A DNA stretch of 64,000 nt from Saccharum officinarum (GCA_020631735.1 CM036231.1:2321831-2385830), one strand, 5' to 3'; shown: positions 20,511 through 32,100, counted from the stretch's first letter. Notes: generated by a model not told the origin, from the letters alone. Made by a program: numbers and translations.

Positions 20511-23500
20511 TCAACTCATGTTTGAGAAATCAAGAATGTTCAATTCATTCCTTAGCTTGCAAAACCTCTTTTCATCAAGTGGCTTAGTGAGAATATCGGC
20601 AAGTTGATCATCGGTGCCAACACTTTCAATGGCAATATCTCCCTTTTGTTGATGATCTCTAATGAAATGGTGTCTTATGTCAATATGCTTTGTTCTTCCA
20701 TGTTGAACCGGGTTTTGTATCATCTTGATTGCACTCTCATTATCACATAGCAACGGCACATTCTTGAAATTGAGGCCATAATCCTTCAAAGTTGATGTCA
20801 TCCATAGCAATTGTGCACAACAACTCCCCGCACTCACATATTCGGCTTCGGCGGTAGAGATTGCCACACTATTTTGTTTCTTTGAGGACCATGACACAAG
20901 TGATCTTCCAAGTAATTGACATGTGCCACTTGTGCTCTTTCTATTGATCTTGCAACCCCCATAGTCGGAGTCCGAATATCCAATCAATTCAAACTTTGAC
21001 CCCTTGGGATACCATAGTCCAACATCTCTTGTTTGCTTCAAGTACCTCAATATTCTCTTTGCGGCCGTGAGATGACTTTCTCTAGGTGAGGCTTGATATC
21101 TAGCACACATGCAAACACTAAACATGACATCCGGCCTTGATGCGGTGACATAGAGTAGACTTCCAATCAAAGACCGATATTCCTTTTGATTCACCATATT
21201 GCCATCAAGATCACTATCCAAATTTCCATTTGTACCCATTGGAGTTGAAATTGGCTTTGCATCTTGCATTCCAAACTTCTTCAACATGTCCCTTATGTAT
21301 TTCCCTTGACTCACAAATGTTCCATTCTTCAATTGCTTGACTTGGAGACCAAGGAAGTAGCTAAGTTCACCAATCATAGACATTTCAAACTCTTTGGCCA
21401 TCATAGCACCAAATTCTTCACAATAAGCTTGATCGGTTGATCCAAAGATGATGTCATCAACATATATTTGCACTATGAATAGATCATTTCCAATCTTCTT
21501 GGTGAATAGAGTAGTATCAACCTTGCCCATTTTGAATCCCTTAGAGAGAAGGAAATCCCTTAGCCTCTCATACCATGCTCTAGGTGCTTGCTTTAAGCCA
21601 TATAAAGCCTTCTTCAACTTGTACACATGGTTGGGTTTCTTGTCATCTTCAAATCCAGGCGGTTGCTCAACGAAGACTAACTCATTGATAATCCCATTGA
21701 GAAATGCACTTTTGACATCCATTTGATATAATATGATATTGTGTGCACAAGCATAAGCCAATAGAATCCTTATTGCCTCCAATCTTGCCACGGGAGCATA
21801 TGTCTCATCATAGTCAAGACCTTCAACTTGAGTGTAACCTTGAGCAACTAGTCTTGCTTTGTTTCTCACTACAATGCCATCTTGATCTTGCTTGTTTTTA
21901 AACACCCACTTGGTTCCAATCACATTGTAGTCATTTGGCCTTTCTACCAATTCCCAAACATCATTTCTTGTGAAATTGTTAAGCTCTTCTTGCATAGCCA
22001 TGATCCAATCGGCATCCCTCAAAGCTTCTTCTATCTTCTTTGGTTCTATGGTTGACACAAATGATGCATGCTCACAAAACATAGTCAATCTTGATCTTGT
22101 TTGCACACCACTTCTAATATCACCAATAACACTATCAATGGGGTGATCTCTTGCAACATGTTGTGGTTGGAGTACTTGCACTTGATTGCTTGAGCTTGGT
22201 TGATCACTTGATGTATCTTGATGAGATGAACTAGCACCTTGATCTTGCACTTGAGAGTCACTAGCTAGCTTGAATGGAGAATTGAGCACTTGATCTTTAT
22301 CATCATCTTGAATATCAATTACTTGCTTTGCTCTAATGTCCCCAATGTCCATGTTCTTCATTGCTTCCACCAATAGAGTTCCACTAACATCATCTAGATT
22401 CTCTTCTTCATCTTGTGACCCATTGGTTTCATCAAATTGCACATCATGGACTTCTTCTAGAATGCCACTTGAGTTGTTCCAAACTCTATAAGCTTTGCTT
22501 GTAGTTGAATAACCAAGTAGGAACCCCTCATCACATCTTTTGTCAAACTTTCCCAATCTAGTGCCCTTCTTCAAGATATAGCATTTGCAACCAAACACCC
22601 TAAAGTAAGAAATATTGGGCTTTCTTCCATGAAGTAACTCATATGGGGTCTTCTCTAGCAATGGATGACAATATAGTCTATTGATGTAGTAGCAAGCGGT
22701 ATTGATTGCTTCATCCCAAAATGATTGACTCACATTGTACTCATGAAGCATTGATCTAGCCATATCAAGCAATGTTCTATTCTTCCTCTCAACTAGGCCA
22801 TTTGATTGTGGAGTGTACTTGGCCGAGAATTGATGTCCAATACCATAATGATCACAAAGTTCTTCAATTCTTGTATTCTTGAACTCACTTCCATTGTCAC
22901 TTCTCACTTTCTTGATTCTAATCTCAAACTCATTGTGAACTCTAGTGAGAAATGTCTTGAAGGTGTCAAACACTTCACTTTTGTCACTAAGAAAGAATAC
23001 CCATGTGAATCTTGTGAAGTCATCCACTATGACAAAGCCATACTTGTTGCCGCCTATGCTTGTATATGTTGTTGGTCCAAATAGATCCATGTGCATCAAT
23101 TCAAATGCTTTGCATGTGCTCATTGTACTCTTCTTTGGATGTGAGCTTCCAACTTGCTTCCCGGCTTGACATGCACTACAAAGCTTATTCTTCTCAAATT
23201 CAACATCTTTCAAACCATTGACAAGATTGTGAGTTGTAAGCTTCTTCAATTGTTTCATGCCAACATGACCAAGCCTTCTATGCCAAAGCCAACCCATGCT
23301 TGATTTGGAGACTAAGCAAGTTGTCAAAGAAGTTTCTCTAGCATTGAAGTCAACTAGGTAGAGATTCTCATATCTAAAGCCCTTGAATGCCACATTTGAA
23401 CCATCCACACTAATAACTTCCACATCATCAACCCCAAAGATGCATTTGTAGCCTAGATCACATATTTGTGCCACGGATAGAAGATTGAAATCCAAACTTT

Positions 23501-23711
23501 CAACTAGCAACACATTTGAGATACTCATGTCATTTGATATTGCAATCTTGCCCAAGCCAATAACCTTGCCTTTCTTGTTATTGCCAAATGTGATAGAATC
23601 AACACCACTATCATTGTCATTGAATGAATCAAACATTCTTGATGTACCGGTCATGTGTTGAGTGCACCCACTATCAATAATCCAATGCCTTCCTCCGGCT
23701 TTGTAATTGAC
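20511..23711 (-). CDS. pol: Sirevirus Pol: protease, integrase, reverse transcriptase, RNase H
   Basis: The frame is open from GTC at 23711, directly after an in-frame TAG, to the stop at 20511; the first ATG is at 23654. Near its start is the protease site IIDSGCTQHM. Then come the GAG-pre-integrase zinc segment (HRRLGHVGMKQL, CSACQAGKQ) and integrase acids in HMDLFGPTTY, VRSDNGSEF and GLVERKNRT. The RT has KARLVAQGYTQVEGLDYDET, MDVKSAFLNG and catalytic IYVDDIIFGST. The RNase H ends in SDSDYGGCKINRKSTSGTC and AISTAEAEYVSAG. All catalytic residues are present and no stop interrupts about 1066 codons, a normal copia pol length. It makes and inserts element cDNA. It is out of frame with gag (offset -1), so expression needs frameshifting, splicing or reinitiation. 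Confidence 0.96.
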   Translation of the reverse strand, partial: VNYKAGGRHWIIDSGCTQHMTGTSRMFDSFNDNDSGVDSITFGNNKKGKVIGLGKIAISNDMSISNVLLVESLDFNLLSVAQICDLGYKCIFGVDDVEVISVDGSNVAFKGFRYENLYLVDFNARETSLTTCLVSKSSMGWLWHRRLGHVGMKQLKKLTTHNLVNGLKDVEFEKNKLCSACQAGKQVGSSHPKKSTMSTCKAFELMHMDLFGPTTYTSIGGNKYGFVIVDDFTRFTWVFFLSDKSEVFDTFKTFLTRVHNEFEIRIKKVRSDNGSEFKNTRIEELCDHYGIGHQFSAKYTPQSNGLVERKNRTLLDMARSMLHEYNVSQSFWDEAINTACYYINRLYCHPLLEKTPYELLHGRKPNISYFRVFGCKCYILKKGTRLGKFDKRCDEGFLLGYSTTSKAYRVWNNSSGILEEVHDVQFDETNGSQDEEENLDDVSGTLLVEAMKNMDIGDIRAKQVIDIQDDDKDQVLNSPFKLASDSQVQDQGASSSHQDTSSDQPSSSNQVQVLQPQHVARDHPIDSVIGDIRSGVQTRSRLTMFCEHASFVSTIEPKKIEEALRDADWIMAMQEELNNFTRNDVWELVERPNDYNVIGTKWVFKNKQDQDGIVVRNKARLVAQGYTQVEGLDYDETYAPVARLEAIRILLAYACAHNIILYQMDVKSAFLNGIINELVFVEQPPGFEDDKKPNHVYKLKKALYGLKQAPRAWYERLRDFLLSKGFKMGKVDTTLFTKKIGNDLFIVQIYVDDIIFGSTDQAYCEEFGAMMAKEFEMSMIGELSYFLGLQVKQLKNGTFVSQGKYIRDMLKKFGMQDAKPISTPMGTNGNLDSDLDGNMVNQKEYRSLIGSLLYVTASRPDVMFSVCMCARYQASPRESHLTAAKRILRYLKQTRDVGLWYPKGSKFELIGYSDSDYGGCKINRKSTSGTCQLLGRSLVSWSSKKQNSVAISTAEAEYVSAGSCCAQLLWMTSTLKDYGLNFKNVPLLCDNESAIKMIQNPVQHGRTKHIDIRHHFIRDHQQKGDIAIESVGTDDQLADILTKPLDEKRFCKLRNELNILDFSNMS

Positions 23712-23722
23712 CTACAAGCAAA

Positions 23723-25765
23723 TCAATGAAGCTTAGGTACCCATTTTTGCTTGGGTCCTTGTAGGTTAGTAACTAAGCTCTTTGGTACCCAAATAGCCTT
23801 TTTCTTTGGGCCCACAATTGGTGTACCAACAAACTTAGCTTGCACACCCTTCACACCCTTGGTAAGCACATAGCAAGAATCAAAAGGTATAGCATTAACA
23901 AGGTTCTTGCTTTGGTTCTTTTTATTGCAATTATGCTCTAGGTGCCCAACTTGCTTGCATCTATTGCAAAACCGACCATTGCCCTTCACAAAGCTAGGCT
24001 TTGGAGTTGCAAAGGCCGACTTGCCTTTCTTGGGGGTGTAGCCCAATCCCTCTTTGTTAAGAGAGAACCTTTGGCTACCCAAGCACTTAAGCAAGCGGGC
24101 CTCACCACCATAGGCCTTGCCTAGGGCGTGAGTGAGCTCATCCACCTCTCTCTTGAGAGTCTCATTCTCAACCATTAGTGAGGCATCACAAGTGAAACCA
24201 TCACTAGTAGTAGAGGTAGAGTTGGTGGTGGTGGATGAAGAGCTACAAGAAGGGTTAGTATTTGACATGATGATAGGTTCATTAAAGGATTCATCAATTA
24301 TATCACATGTAACACCTATATCACATGATACAACAACCTCCTTCTTTTCTTGTTGCTCAAGTAGCAATGAGTGAGCCTTTTCAAGCTTGGAATGAGCCTT
24401 ACCAAGATCCTCATGGTCTTCCACTAGACTCTCATGAGTGGTCTTAAGCTCACCAAGAACTTTCTCAAGTATTGCTACTTTCATTGAAAGCTTCTTGCAC
24501 TCCTTGTTCTTGGCAATAGCTATGTCTCTAGTTTGTTGCAACAAGTCATATAGTTGTTCTTTAGTTGGTTCATCATCATCATCATTTTCATTATCATATT
24601 TATCATTATCACTATCATGAACATATTCCATTTCACTTTCATCATCACTTTCATCATATAATACCTTAGCTTCTTTGGCCATGAAGCATGAAGAGGATGA
24701 ATCAAATAGTAAAGGCTTCTTGTTAATAGCAATGGAAGCAAAAGCCTTGTTGGATGAATCTTCTTCTTCTTCATCATCATCACTTTCCCAAGTGGCCACA
24801 TAGACTCCATTTTTGCCTTTCTTGAATGTCATCTTGGCCTCTCTCTTCTTCTTTTCAAACTTGTCCTTTTTGTTCTTCTTCTTATCATAAGGACATTCCG
24901 CTTGAAGGTGCTCGGTGCTATCACAATTGAAGCACTTTCTTTGTTGCTCATTTCTTTTCTTAAAGCCTCTTCTCTTGATGAACATGTGACCCATCTTCTT
25001 GACTACAAGAGCAAGTGCCTCATCATCAATTTCAAATTCCCCATCTTCATTGTTGTCTTCTTCTTCTTCAATGATGGTAGCTTTGCCCTTGGAGGAGGTG
25101 GCCTTGAATGCCACGGTCTTCTTCTTCTCATCTTCCACCTTTTCCTTGTCATCAACATCTTGATCATATTTGTCATAGGTCAATACTTCACCAAGCAAAT
25201 CATTAGGCTTCATTGTTTCAAGCCCATCTCTTTGCAACATCATGATCAACATCTTGAATCTTCTAGGTAAGCTCAATAAGAACTTGTGACAAAAATCTTG
25301 ATCTTGAGTTTTGTGCCCTAAGCTCTTGAGATCATTGACTATCACTTGCAATCTATGAAATATTTCAATGATTGTTTCATCATCCTTTTTCTTGAAGTTC
25401 TCGAACTCACTCTTGAGCCCATATAGCTTGGCACTCTTCACAACCTTAGTGCCTTCATATGTCTCACTCAACCTTGTCCATACTTCACTAGCCAATTCCA
25501 AATCTTTGATGCCCTCAAACACTTTTGTGTCAATACCATTGTAGAGTGTATTGAGAGCCATTCTATTGCATGTTCTATTTGCTCTATCTTCATCAGTGAG
25601 ATGATTGGGATCAATGATAGCAAAATCATTCTCGGTGACTTGCAATACTCTCTCATGAATAGAACCAAGGTACATTGTCATCTTTCTCTTCCAATGAGCA
25701 AAAGAACTAACACCATCAAAGAACGGTGGCTTGCCCCCAACATGATTGAACACAATTTGAGCCAT
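23723..25765 (-). CDS. gag: Sirevirus Gag, 680 aa
   Basis: The protein begins MAQIVFNHVGGKPPFFDG and has the UBN2/copia gag fold (WKRKMTMYLGSIHERVLQVT, WTRLSETYEGTKVVKSAKLY, ETIIEIFHRLQVIVNDLKSL). There are two CCHC knuckles: CFNCDSTEHLQAEC near residue 278 and CNRCKQVGHLEHNC near residue 598. Between them is an acidic linker and a coiled coil (about residues 410-480). The start is the first ATG after the PBS, about 45 bases inside. It ends KWVPKLH followed by TGA, 12 bases before the Pol frame opens. It is much longer than typical copia gags, as in Sireviruses. It forms the particle and packages RNA. Confidence 0.95.
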   Translation of the reverse strand: MAQIVFNHVGGKPPFFDGVSSFAHWKRKMTMYLGSIHERVLQVTENDFAIIDPNHLTDEDRANRTCNRMALNTLYNGIDTKVFEGIKDLELASEVWTRLSETYEGTKVVKSAKLYGLKSEFENFKKKDDETIIEIFHRLQVIVNDLKSLGHKTQDQDFCHKFLLSLPRRFKMLIMMLQRDGLETMKPNDLLGEVLTYDKYDQDVDDKEKVEDEKKKTVAFKATSSKGKATIIEEEEDNNEDGEFEIDDEALALVVKKMGHMFIKRRGFKKRNEQQRKCFNCDSTEHLQAECPYDKKKNKKDKFEKKKREAKMTFKKGKNGVYVATWESDDDEEEEDSSNKAFASIAINKKPLLFDSSSSCFMAKEAKVLYDESDDESEMEYVHDSDNDKYDNENDDDDEPTKEQLYDLLQQTRDIAIAKNKECKKLSMKVAILEKVLGELKTTHESLVEDHEDLGKAHSKLEKAHSLLLEQQEKKEVVVSCDIGVTCDIIDESFNEPIIMSNTNPSCSSSSTTTNSTSTTSDGFTCDASLMVENETLKREVDELTHALGKAYGGEARLLKCLGSQRFSLNKEGLGYTPKKGKSAFATPKPSFVKGNGRFCNRCKQVGHLEHNCNKKNQSKNLVNAIPFDSCYVLTKGVKGVQAKFVGTPIVGPKKKAIWVPKSLVTNLQGPKQKWVPKLH

Positions 25766-25807
25766 TTTTCACACCGAAGGATGTTAAGCCTTGATTAAAA
25801 CGGTGAC

Positions 25808-25825
25808 CACGGCTCCGATACCACT
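25808..25825 (-). promoter_or_regulatory. Primer binding site of the Sirevirus
   Basis: The minus strand reads AGTGGTATCGGAGCCGTG right after the 5' LTR end. TGGTATCGGAGC differs by one base from the initiator-Met tRNA PBS found in most copia elements and in the element at 59219 (TGGTATCAGAGC). Confidence 0.88.
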
Positions 25826-28024
25826 TGTAAGGTCCTAGATGGCTAGAGGGGGGTGAATAGCCTATAAAAATTCTACAAGCACCACTAAGCAAACTTGTTA
25901 GAATAACAAACGGCGTAAAGCGAGTTTTGCTTAGCCAAAGGTTGTGATGCAAGCCTCCTATCCACAAGTCTAGTAGATTATGATCTCTAGTTCACACAAG
26001 AGCTATGTCACTAATTTTACACTAGAGAACAAGCTAACAACACTACTAGCCAAGCTACTACTAGAGCAACACAAGATAATCTAGTAAAGATAAGTGCAAG
26101 AGATAGGATTGTGAATCTTATACCGACGGTGGAGTGAAGATGTTGCCAATCACCAAGATGATATACAATCAATTAATATTGACAACAACACAATATGTAG
26201 ACCAATCACCGGGAGACAAGAGACACAATATTTTTGTTCACCCGGTGTTCACTTGTGCACCGACAAGCTACGTCACCGGTTGTGTCGACCAACACTTAGA
26301 TGGTTCCTTGGTGTGACCCTCAAGTCACTTGCCCCTCAAGGCACGCCCCGCAAGACACCGCAAGACACCACTCTCAAGTGAGGTAACTCAATGACACGCG
26401 CAATCCAATAGAGTTGCTTTTGGCGTCCCGCCGAGGAAAGCACAAGAACCTCTTACAAACAACCGGAGGTGGCCAAGAACAATCACCTTCTCTTACCAAC
26501 GCCTCCAACAATCTCCAAGCCGGCTAGGAGCGGTACTCTCCAAGAGTAACAAGAAATCCACCGGCTAAACCACCCACAAGTGCCACTAAATGCCCTCAAG
26601 CTATGCAATGCACTTTGGGATCACTCAATCTCACTTTTGATTTGCAATCAAGCAAGGGAGATGAGTGGGAGGAGTTGCTTTAGCTCAAAGGATGCACAAG
26701 AGTGTTAGAAATGTCAAGCCCCATCCCCAAGGGCCGGCCAACGAGTATTTATAAGCACCCCAAACAAATAGAGCCGTTGCAACTCCACTGACCGTTTTTT
26801 TTTCGGGACGACCGGACGCGCCGGTCGAAACTGACCGGACGCGCTCAACCGCGTCCGGTCCTCCAACGGTCACTGCGCCAACAGTCAAAACCCATGACCG
26901 GACGCGCCTCTCAACAGACCGGACGCGCCGGTCGCTCAGCATCGCGCGCGCGAAGCAATGACCGGACGCGCCCCTCGCAACGACCGGACGCGCCGATCCG
27001 CACAGCACCCGCGCCGCGAAACAACGACCGGACGCGCTCCTCGCAACGACCAGACGCGACAGTGCCAGCGTCCGGTCGGAGTCCAGTAAGCTCCTTCAAC
27101 GATCGGACGCGTCCGATCATGTGTGACCGGACGCGCCCCGCGTCCGATCGTCCTCTGTGAACCTCAGTTCCTTCTGGGTGCATGACCGGACGCGCCGGTC
27201 CCGCGAGTGACCGGACACGCCGGTTGCAAACCCTAGCCCGCGCGCCTGAAACCGCGCTGTACTGACCGGACGCGTCCGGTCACACCGTGACCGCGTCCGG
27301 TGCAGCGTCCGGTCACCTCAGTGACCCCGTTCGCCTCCGTTTCTTTTCCGACTTTCGGCGTAGTGGAAAATAGGCATTTCATTTCCCCGAAATCGCCTGA
27401 CCAACGCCACCTTTGCAAATGTGCCAACACCATCAAGTGTACATCTCCATGTGCTTGTGTGTTAGCATTTTCTCAATCATTTTCAAAGGTTTTCAATTAG
27501 CTCACTAGGCCCTACATGCAATGCACTTCATGAATTCACCTAGTGGCACCCGTGCATCGAATAACCGATAAGACTTCCCCTCTTAATAGTTCGGCTATCG
27601 ATCCTAAACCACTCACACCCTCTATGGTGTCTTGAGTGTAAAACAAAATGGCCCTATGGTTATACCTTTGCCTTGAGCCCATTTTGTTTCTCCAAATGAT
27701 ATGATCCACTTCATATCATCACATGACCATCTCGATCCATCGACCTTGACTTCACTTGCTCTTCACCGTTGCATCAGTCCATCGGTGCTAAGTCTTGCTC
27801 AAGCTTCACCATCGCATGGTCCTTCGCTTCGAAGCCTCGACTTGCCCTTCACCTTCACAACCAGTCCATCGAGCCAAGCCTCATCTTGGTCTTCATCATC
27901 TTGGTCACATGAGTCAATGTCATGTCTCATATGCAATGACCACCTTTATCTAAATCATCCACTTAGATACAAAGGTTAGTCCTAGGTTTCATCAATTTAG
28001 CCAAAACCAAACTAGGGACTTTCA
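25826..28024 (-). repeat. 5' LTR of the Sirevirus (2199 bp)
   Basis: Same ends as the 3' LTR. A TATA-like TTATAAATAC is at 26754-26745, the likely promoter for element RNA. The GACCGGACGCG palindrome block is at about 26808-27320. A 73-bp segment is missing after GCCTGA (27400), relative to the 3' LTR. Confidence 0.96.
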
Positions 28025-28107
28025 GACCAGCTACCCACAGACTCGATGTCGTCATCTTCTATGGCAAGAACTTCCCAGTCGCCTTCATCTTCGACAATGA
28101 GCGCTTC

Positions 28108-28452
28108 CTAGTCAACTTCGTCCTCACTACCGCTGCTAAGGGCGATCAAATTCACCCCCATCAAATCGGCATCAGCAGGGGAAACGAAGATGGGATTGAC
28201 CGCAGGAGCGGCTATCGGATCCTTCTCCTCCCGCAAAGATGGAACCGGTTTCGATATCCCGGCAAGCAGAGCATCCTCCACCGCCAGAGCATCACGAGCA
28301 CCAAGAGCCGACAGCGCCAGTGACGAGGATGCTGACGATGAAGAACTTCCGCTCGACCGTGCCATCATAGCCACATCTCTTGAAGGACGAGCGAGCGACG
28401 AGCACGGAACCTTACAGACGCAGCGCCTTTGGATGAACTTCTTCTTCACCAT
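28108..28452 (-). CDS. Small antisense Ser/Ala-rich ORF in Tat element 2
   Basis: A 114-codon frame starts MVKKKFIQRRC and ends LSSGSEDEVD, with a Ser-rich middle (SSGSSSSSASSSLALSA). It lies antisense to the Tat element, downstream of the larger antisense gene. A TTTTCAG acceptor-like sequence lies just upstream of the ATG, so it may be a further exon rather than a separate gene. Not recognised. Confidence 0.35.
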   Translation of the reverse strand: MVKKKFIQRRCVCKVPCSSLARPSRDVAMMARSSGSSSSSASSSLALSALGARDALAVEDALLAGISKPVPSLREEKDPIAAPAVNPIFVSPADADLMGVNLIALSSGSEDEVD

Positions 28453-28759
28453 TTTGGCTGTGGTAAGACTGAAAAGATAAGAATGCCGAAACAATCATGA
28501 AAGGGGCACTTAAATAGGGCCAAACCATCTCCTCAAGCAGTCCAAAAGCCTCCTCGAGATAAAGACAGAATTAATTTCTCCTCCTAAAATTAAGGGCAAA
28601 GTCAATCCCTTCACCAAAGCCAACATGGCGCTTCGGTTTCCAACATTAATTGCGCAACACAACCGGCGTGAAGGTGGTGCACTTTTTCATACAGAGCAGC
28701 TCAACGGATAGAACAACTGAGTTCTTCTCGTTAAAAAGGAAAAGACAAAACACTTGGAC

Positions 28760-28890
28760 AGTTTTTCATGCTTGGATGAGAGTAAGAAGGCTGAAAAGCT
28801 AACACTCGACCTATCCTAGGTTGTTCTCACAACCTGGATAAGAGCCAGATAGCGCTCGCCCTATCCCAGAGTTGTTCTACACCAGACAAA
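28760..28890 (+). repeat. Single diverged unit of the Tat 170-bp repeat
   Basis: The text CTTGGATGAGAGTAAG and CTATCCTAGGTTGTTCTCAC matches the array at 15830-16560, confirming that 28030 onward continues the same Tat 3' space after the Sirevirus insertion. 28891-29150 is non-coding. Confidence 0.75.
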
Positions 28891-29150
28891 ATAACCCAAC
28901 TAATCAAGCACCGATGCTCGACAAGACTCACGAAGATATAAAACAAAGAGCAAAGCCAGTTGGAGACACACAACTCAAAGAAACCTAGATACGCCTATAA
29001 AGACAGGTTTATATCCAGCTCATACTTAAAGAATTTAAAAGTCTAGGAAAACAACTCGGAAAGATTCACTCGAATGATTCAAGCAAGATAGTAAGGATGT
29101 CCTTTACAAAAGCACAATACAAAGTATATCTTTATAACGAAGAAAAGTGC

Positions 29151-32100
29151 CTAGATATTACAAAACCTAACTATCAGCTTCGTCATCAAAAGGCGGGAGA
29201 TGAATATCGAGCTTCTCAACAATAATTTGGCTAGGTCTTCAACCTCAGACTCTGCATTCTCGATGGACTCCAGATAGTTGTCATCATCAGTGTCCTCCTG
29301 AAGTTTTTCTAGAGGAACCGACGGCGCAAGAACACAGATGTGAGCCAAAACGTTCTTAACACATGCCCGGACCCCATCCTTCACAAAGCTCTAAAGACGC
29401 TCAGGGATAAGTGGGATGAACTCGCCCCAAGTTCTCTTGTCATCTTCAGAAGTCCGAAGAAGCTTCGCAACGGTCTTGAAAGATTCCCACAATGTAGCAA
29501 ACCGTTGATCAGATGTAGACAACTTCTTGGACAAATCTTCAATGGTCTTCATCCCTTGCACAAGATCTCGGTTAGCACCAAGTCTAATCAACTGGGCATG
29601 AGCAAGCTCCTCTTTGGCATGAGCCTTTACCTATTTGGCCCTATTATGACTAGATTGAACACATATCTTCAATATCAGCCAAGAGCGTCTGCTTATCTTT
29701 TCGAAGGGCTGAACAAGACAATAAAAGAAAATCAGGCAAAAAAGGAGAAATAAATAAAGAAAAAGAAGGATCAAGGTATAAAAGAACTCGGAATACCATC
29801 ACACTCTTTCTTCATGCCCTCCACCTTTTCTAAGGCTTCCTAGACCACAGATTTCCTCCACTCCTCCGCCTCGATCACCTAAGCACGGAGGGCTTTTTTC
29901 TCCCTCTGATGCATCTGACGCTCAATCTCCATCTCGGCCTGACTGAGGTCTAGATCCATCTTCAGAACACTAATCTTAGAGGTCAACTTTTTCTCGGTCT
30001 TAGTCAAGAAAAAGAAGTCGACATGGTCCTGAGAGAAAGACTGATCAAACAAGACGAAGGGAAAGAAAGACAAGGCGTAAGAACCCAAGAGGAACAACAA
30101 AATAGTAACTCAAGAAAAACTTTCCTAAAGTTTCTTTCCAAAAGAAGCAGCACCAGTCGCCAGAACTCCCCACTCTATAGTCAGCTCCGACAAGCGGCCG
30201 GTGACGTCAAATTCCCGCAACACGTCATCATCTAGACGATAACTACTAGTACCAAGGGCAACATGAGGAGAGACTGACTGATGTGAAGACGACAAAACCA
30301 AGGTCGCAACCTGGGCAGCAGAAGCCCCGGCTACCTCCTCAGACGAACCTGCTGCCACGGTCACCACCGTCCCCGGAGTAGGCGACTCTATGGCAGCATG
30401 TTCACCAGAGGCCGCCGTCCCCTCATAGCTGCCTCACTGACTGTGCATTCTGAGTCACGAGACTCAGTACGTACGGCCGCACCACAGAAATGCGAAGAAG
30501 TTGGTCGAGGGTTCAAAGAAGGCGCGGGCGAAGATCTGCAAGACGATGAACAACCTCAACGATACAAGAAGAATGGAAAACAGAAGCAGACAACATAACT
30601 AGGATTCACTTACTTGGCTGACTTCTTCTTCAAACTAAAACCCCCAAGCCGAGCTGAGGGTTTCGGCGCAGGCATGGTGACAGAAAAGACATCACCAACA
30701 TCCCCCGCCAGGAATGGCATGATCAACAACTGAGCCCCAGGAGAACTCAGGCTCGACGACCGCTTGCTGCAAAAGAACAAGGACAAGTCAAAAGAAGTGC
30801 CTAAGAATAATAGCAACAAAATAAAAAAATCACCGACGAGTGTCGAGGGCCACATCATCATCCTCATCCTCCTCGCCCTCGAGTAACTCAACCATAGTAC
30901 AATCTAAGAAAGAAGAAAGTACTCGATCAAGAACACGAACAAACTACAAAGAAGACAAAAATATTAAAATGCTCACCTAGGAGCATGCTATCTACAACTT
31001 GAGTACCTAGACGAGTACTTGATTGATGAGGATTCTTGGTAGAAGACACCTCGGCGGAAGCATCGTCTACTCGCGTCCTCTTGCTGCTATGAGGAGCTCG
31101 AGGAACTAGACGAGAGACATACTCAACGTATGGGATGGTTTCTGCGATGGAAGTGATGTGGATGTTCCTGCTCCAAAAATTGCTGCCAGTATAGTTGATG
31201 TTCCATCTAAAACTACAGAGAAACTAGAGAGGTCACTTAGGGAGAATGATGTAAAGGACAAGTGGCCTAGTTGTAGTCGGGCGGCGACCGTGTGAGCCTC
31301 TGAATAATCCCACCTTGCTTAGCTTGGGAGAAGGAAGCCACCTTAAAAGAGAGAGCCACTCTTCCCCTATGGGACTAGTCTTTTAGGGACATTAGGCCTT
31401 TCCCCGAGTGGGTGTGCATAAGAACTGTTGGGGTCCGGGCAACCTTAATTTATTGGGCCTCGGCCAACCCCACCTGGGCCGGATCATCATTTGGTATCAG
31501 AGCTGGGCCCTTGTTTAAGGGGGTGGGAATGATGAGAACATCCTCCACTATTACCCGCTGGCAAAGACGCAACAAAAAAGGTCCAAGTGGCCTAGTTGTA
31601 GTCAGGCGGCGACCGTGTGAGCCTCTGAATAATCCCACCTTGCTTAGCTTGGGAGGAGGAAGCCACCTTAAAAGAGAGAGCCACCCTTCCCCTATCAGAC
31701 TAGTCTTTTAGGGATATTGGGCCTTTTCCCGAGTGGGTGTGCATAAGAACTGTTGGGGTCCGGGCAACCTTAATTTATTGGGCCTCGGCCAACCTCATCT
31801 GGGCCGGATGTAATGATGATCCGGCCTAGGTGGGGTTGGCCGAGGCCCAATAAATTAAGGTTGTCTGGACCCCAACAGTTCTTATGCACACCCACTCGGG
31901 GAAAGGCCCAATGTCCCTAAAAGACTAGTCACATAGGGGAAGGGTGGCTCTCTCTTTTAAGATGGCTTCCTCCTCCCAAGCTAAGCAAGGTGGGATTATT
32001 CAGAGGCTCACACGGTCGTCGCCCGACTACAACTAGGCCACTTGGCCTTTTTTGTTGTGTCTTTGCCAGCGGGTAATAGTGGAGGATGTCCTCATCATTC

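Larger units (their letters stand above)
17081..28024 (-). mobile_element. Intact-looking Sirevirus-type Ty1/copia element nested in the Tat element
   Basis: Two long, nearly identical LTRs flank gag and pol on the minus strand. The 5-bp target duplication GACCA is at 17076-17080 and 28025-28029. PBS is ACTTGTGG... read as TGGTATCGGAGCC on the minus strand. Pol order is PR-INT-RT-RH, which defines Ty1/copia. Very long LTRs, a long gag, GC-rich palindromes in the LTR and several polypurine tracts before the 3' LTR are Sirevirus traits. Both large frames are uninterrupted, so the copy may be competent. LTRs differ by about eight substitutions noted by eye plus a 73-bp deletion, so it is young. 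Confidence 0.96.

Noticed and set aside
24520..24810. Met-rich minus-strand frame inside Sirevirus gag
   Set aside because: Shadow of the acidic gag linker (GAT/GAA repeats) in another frame.
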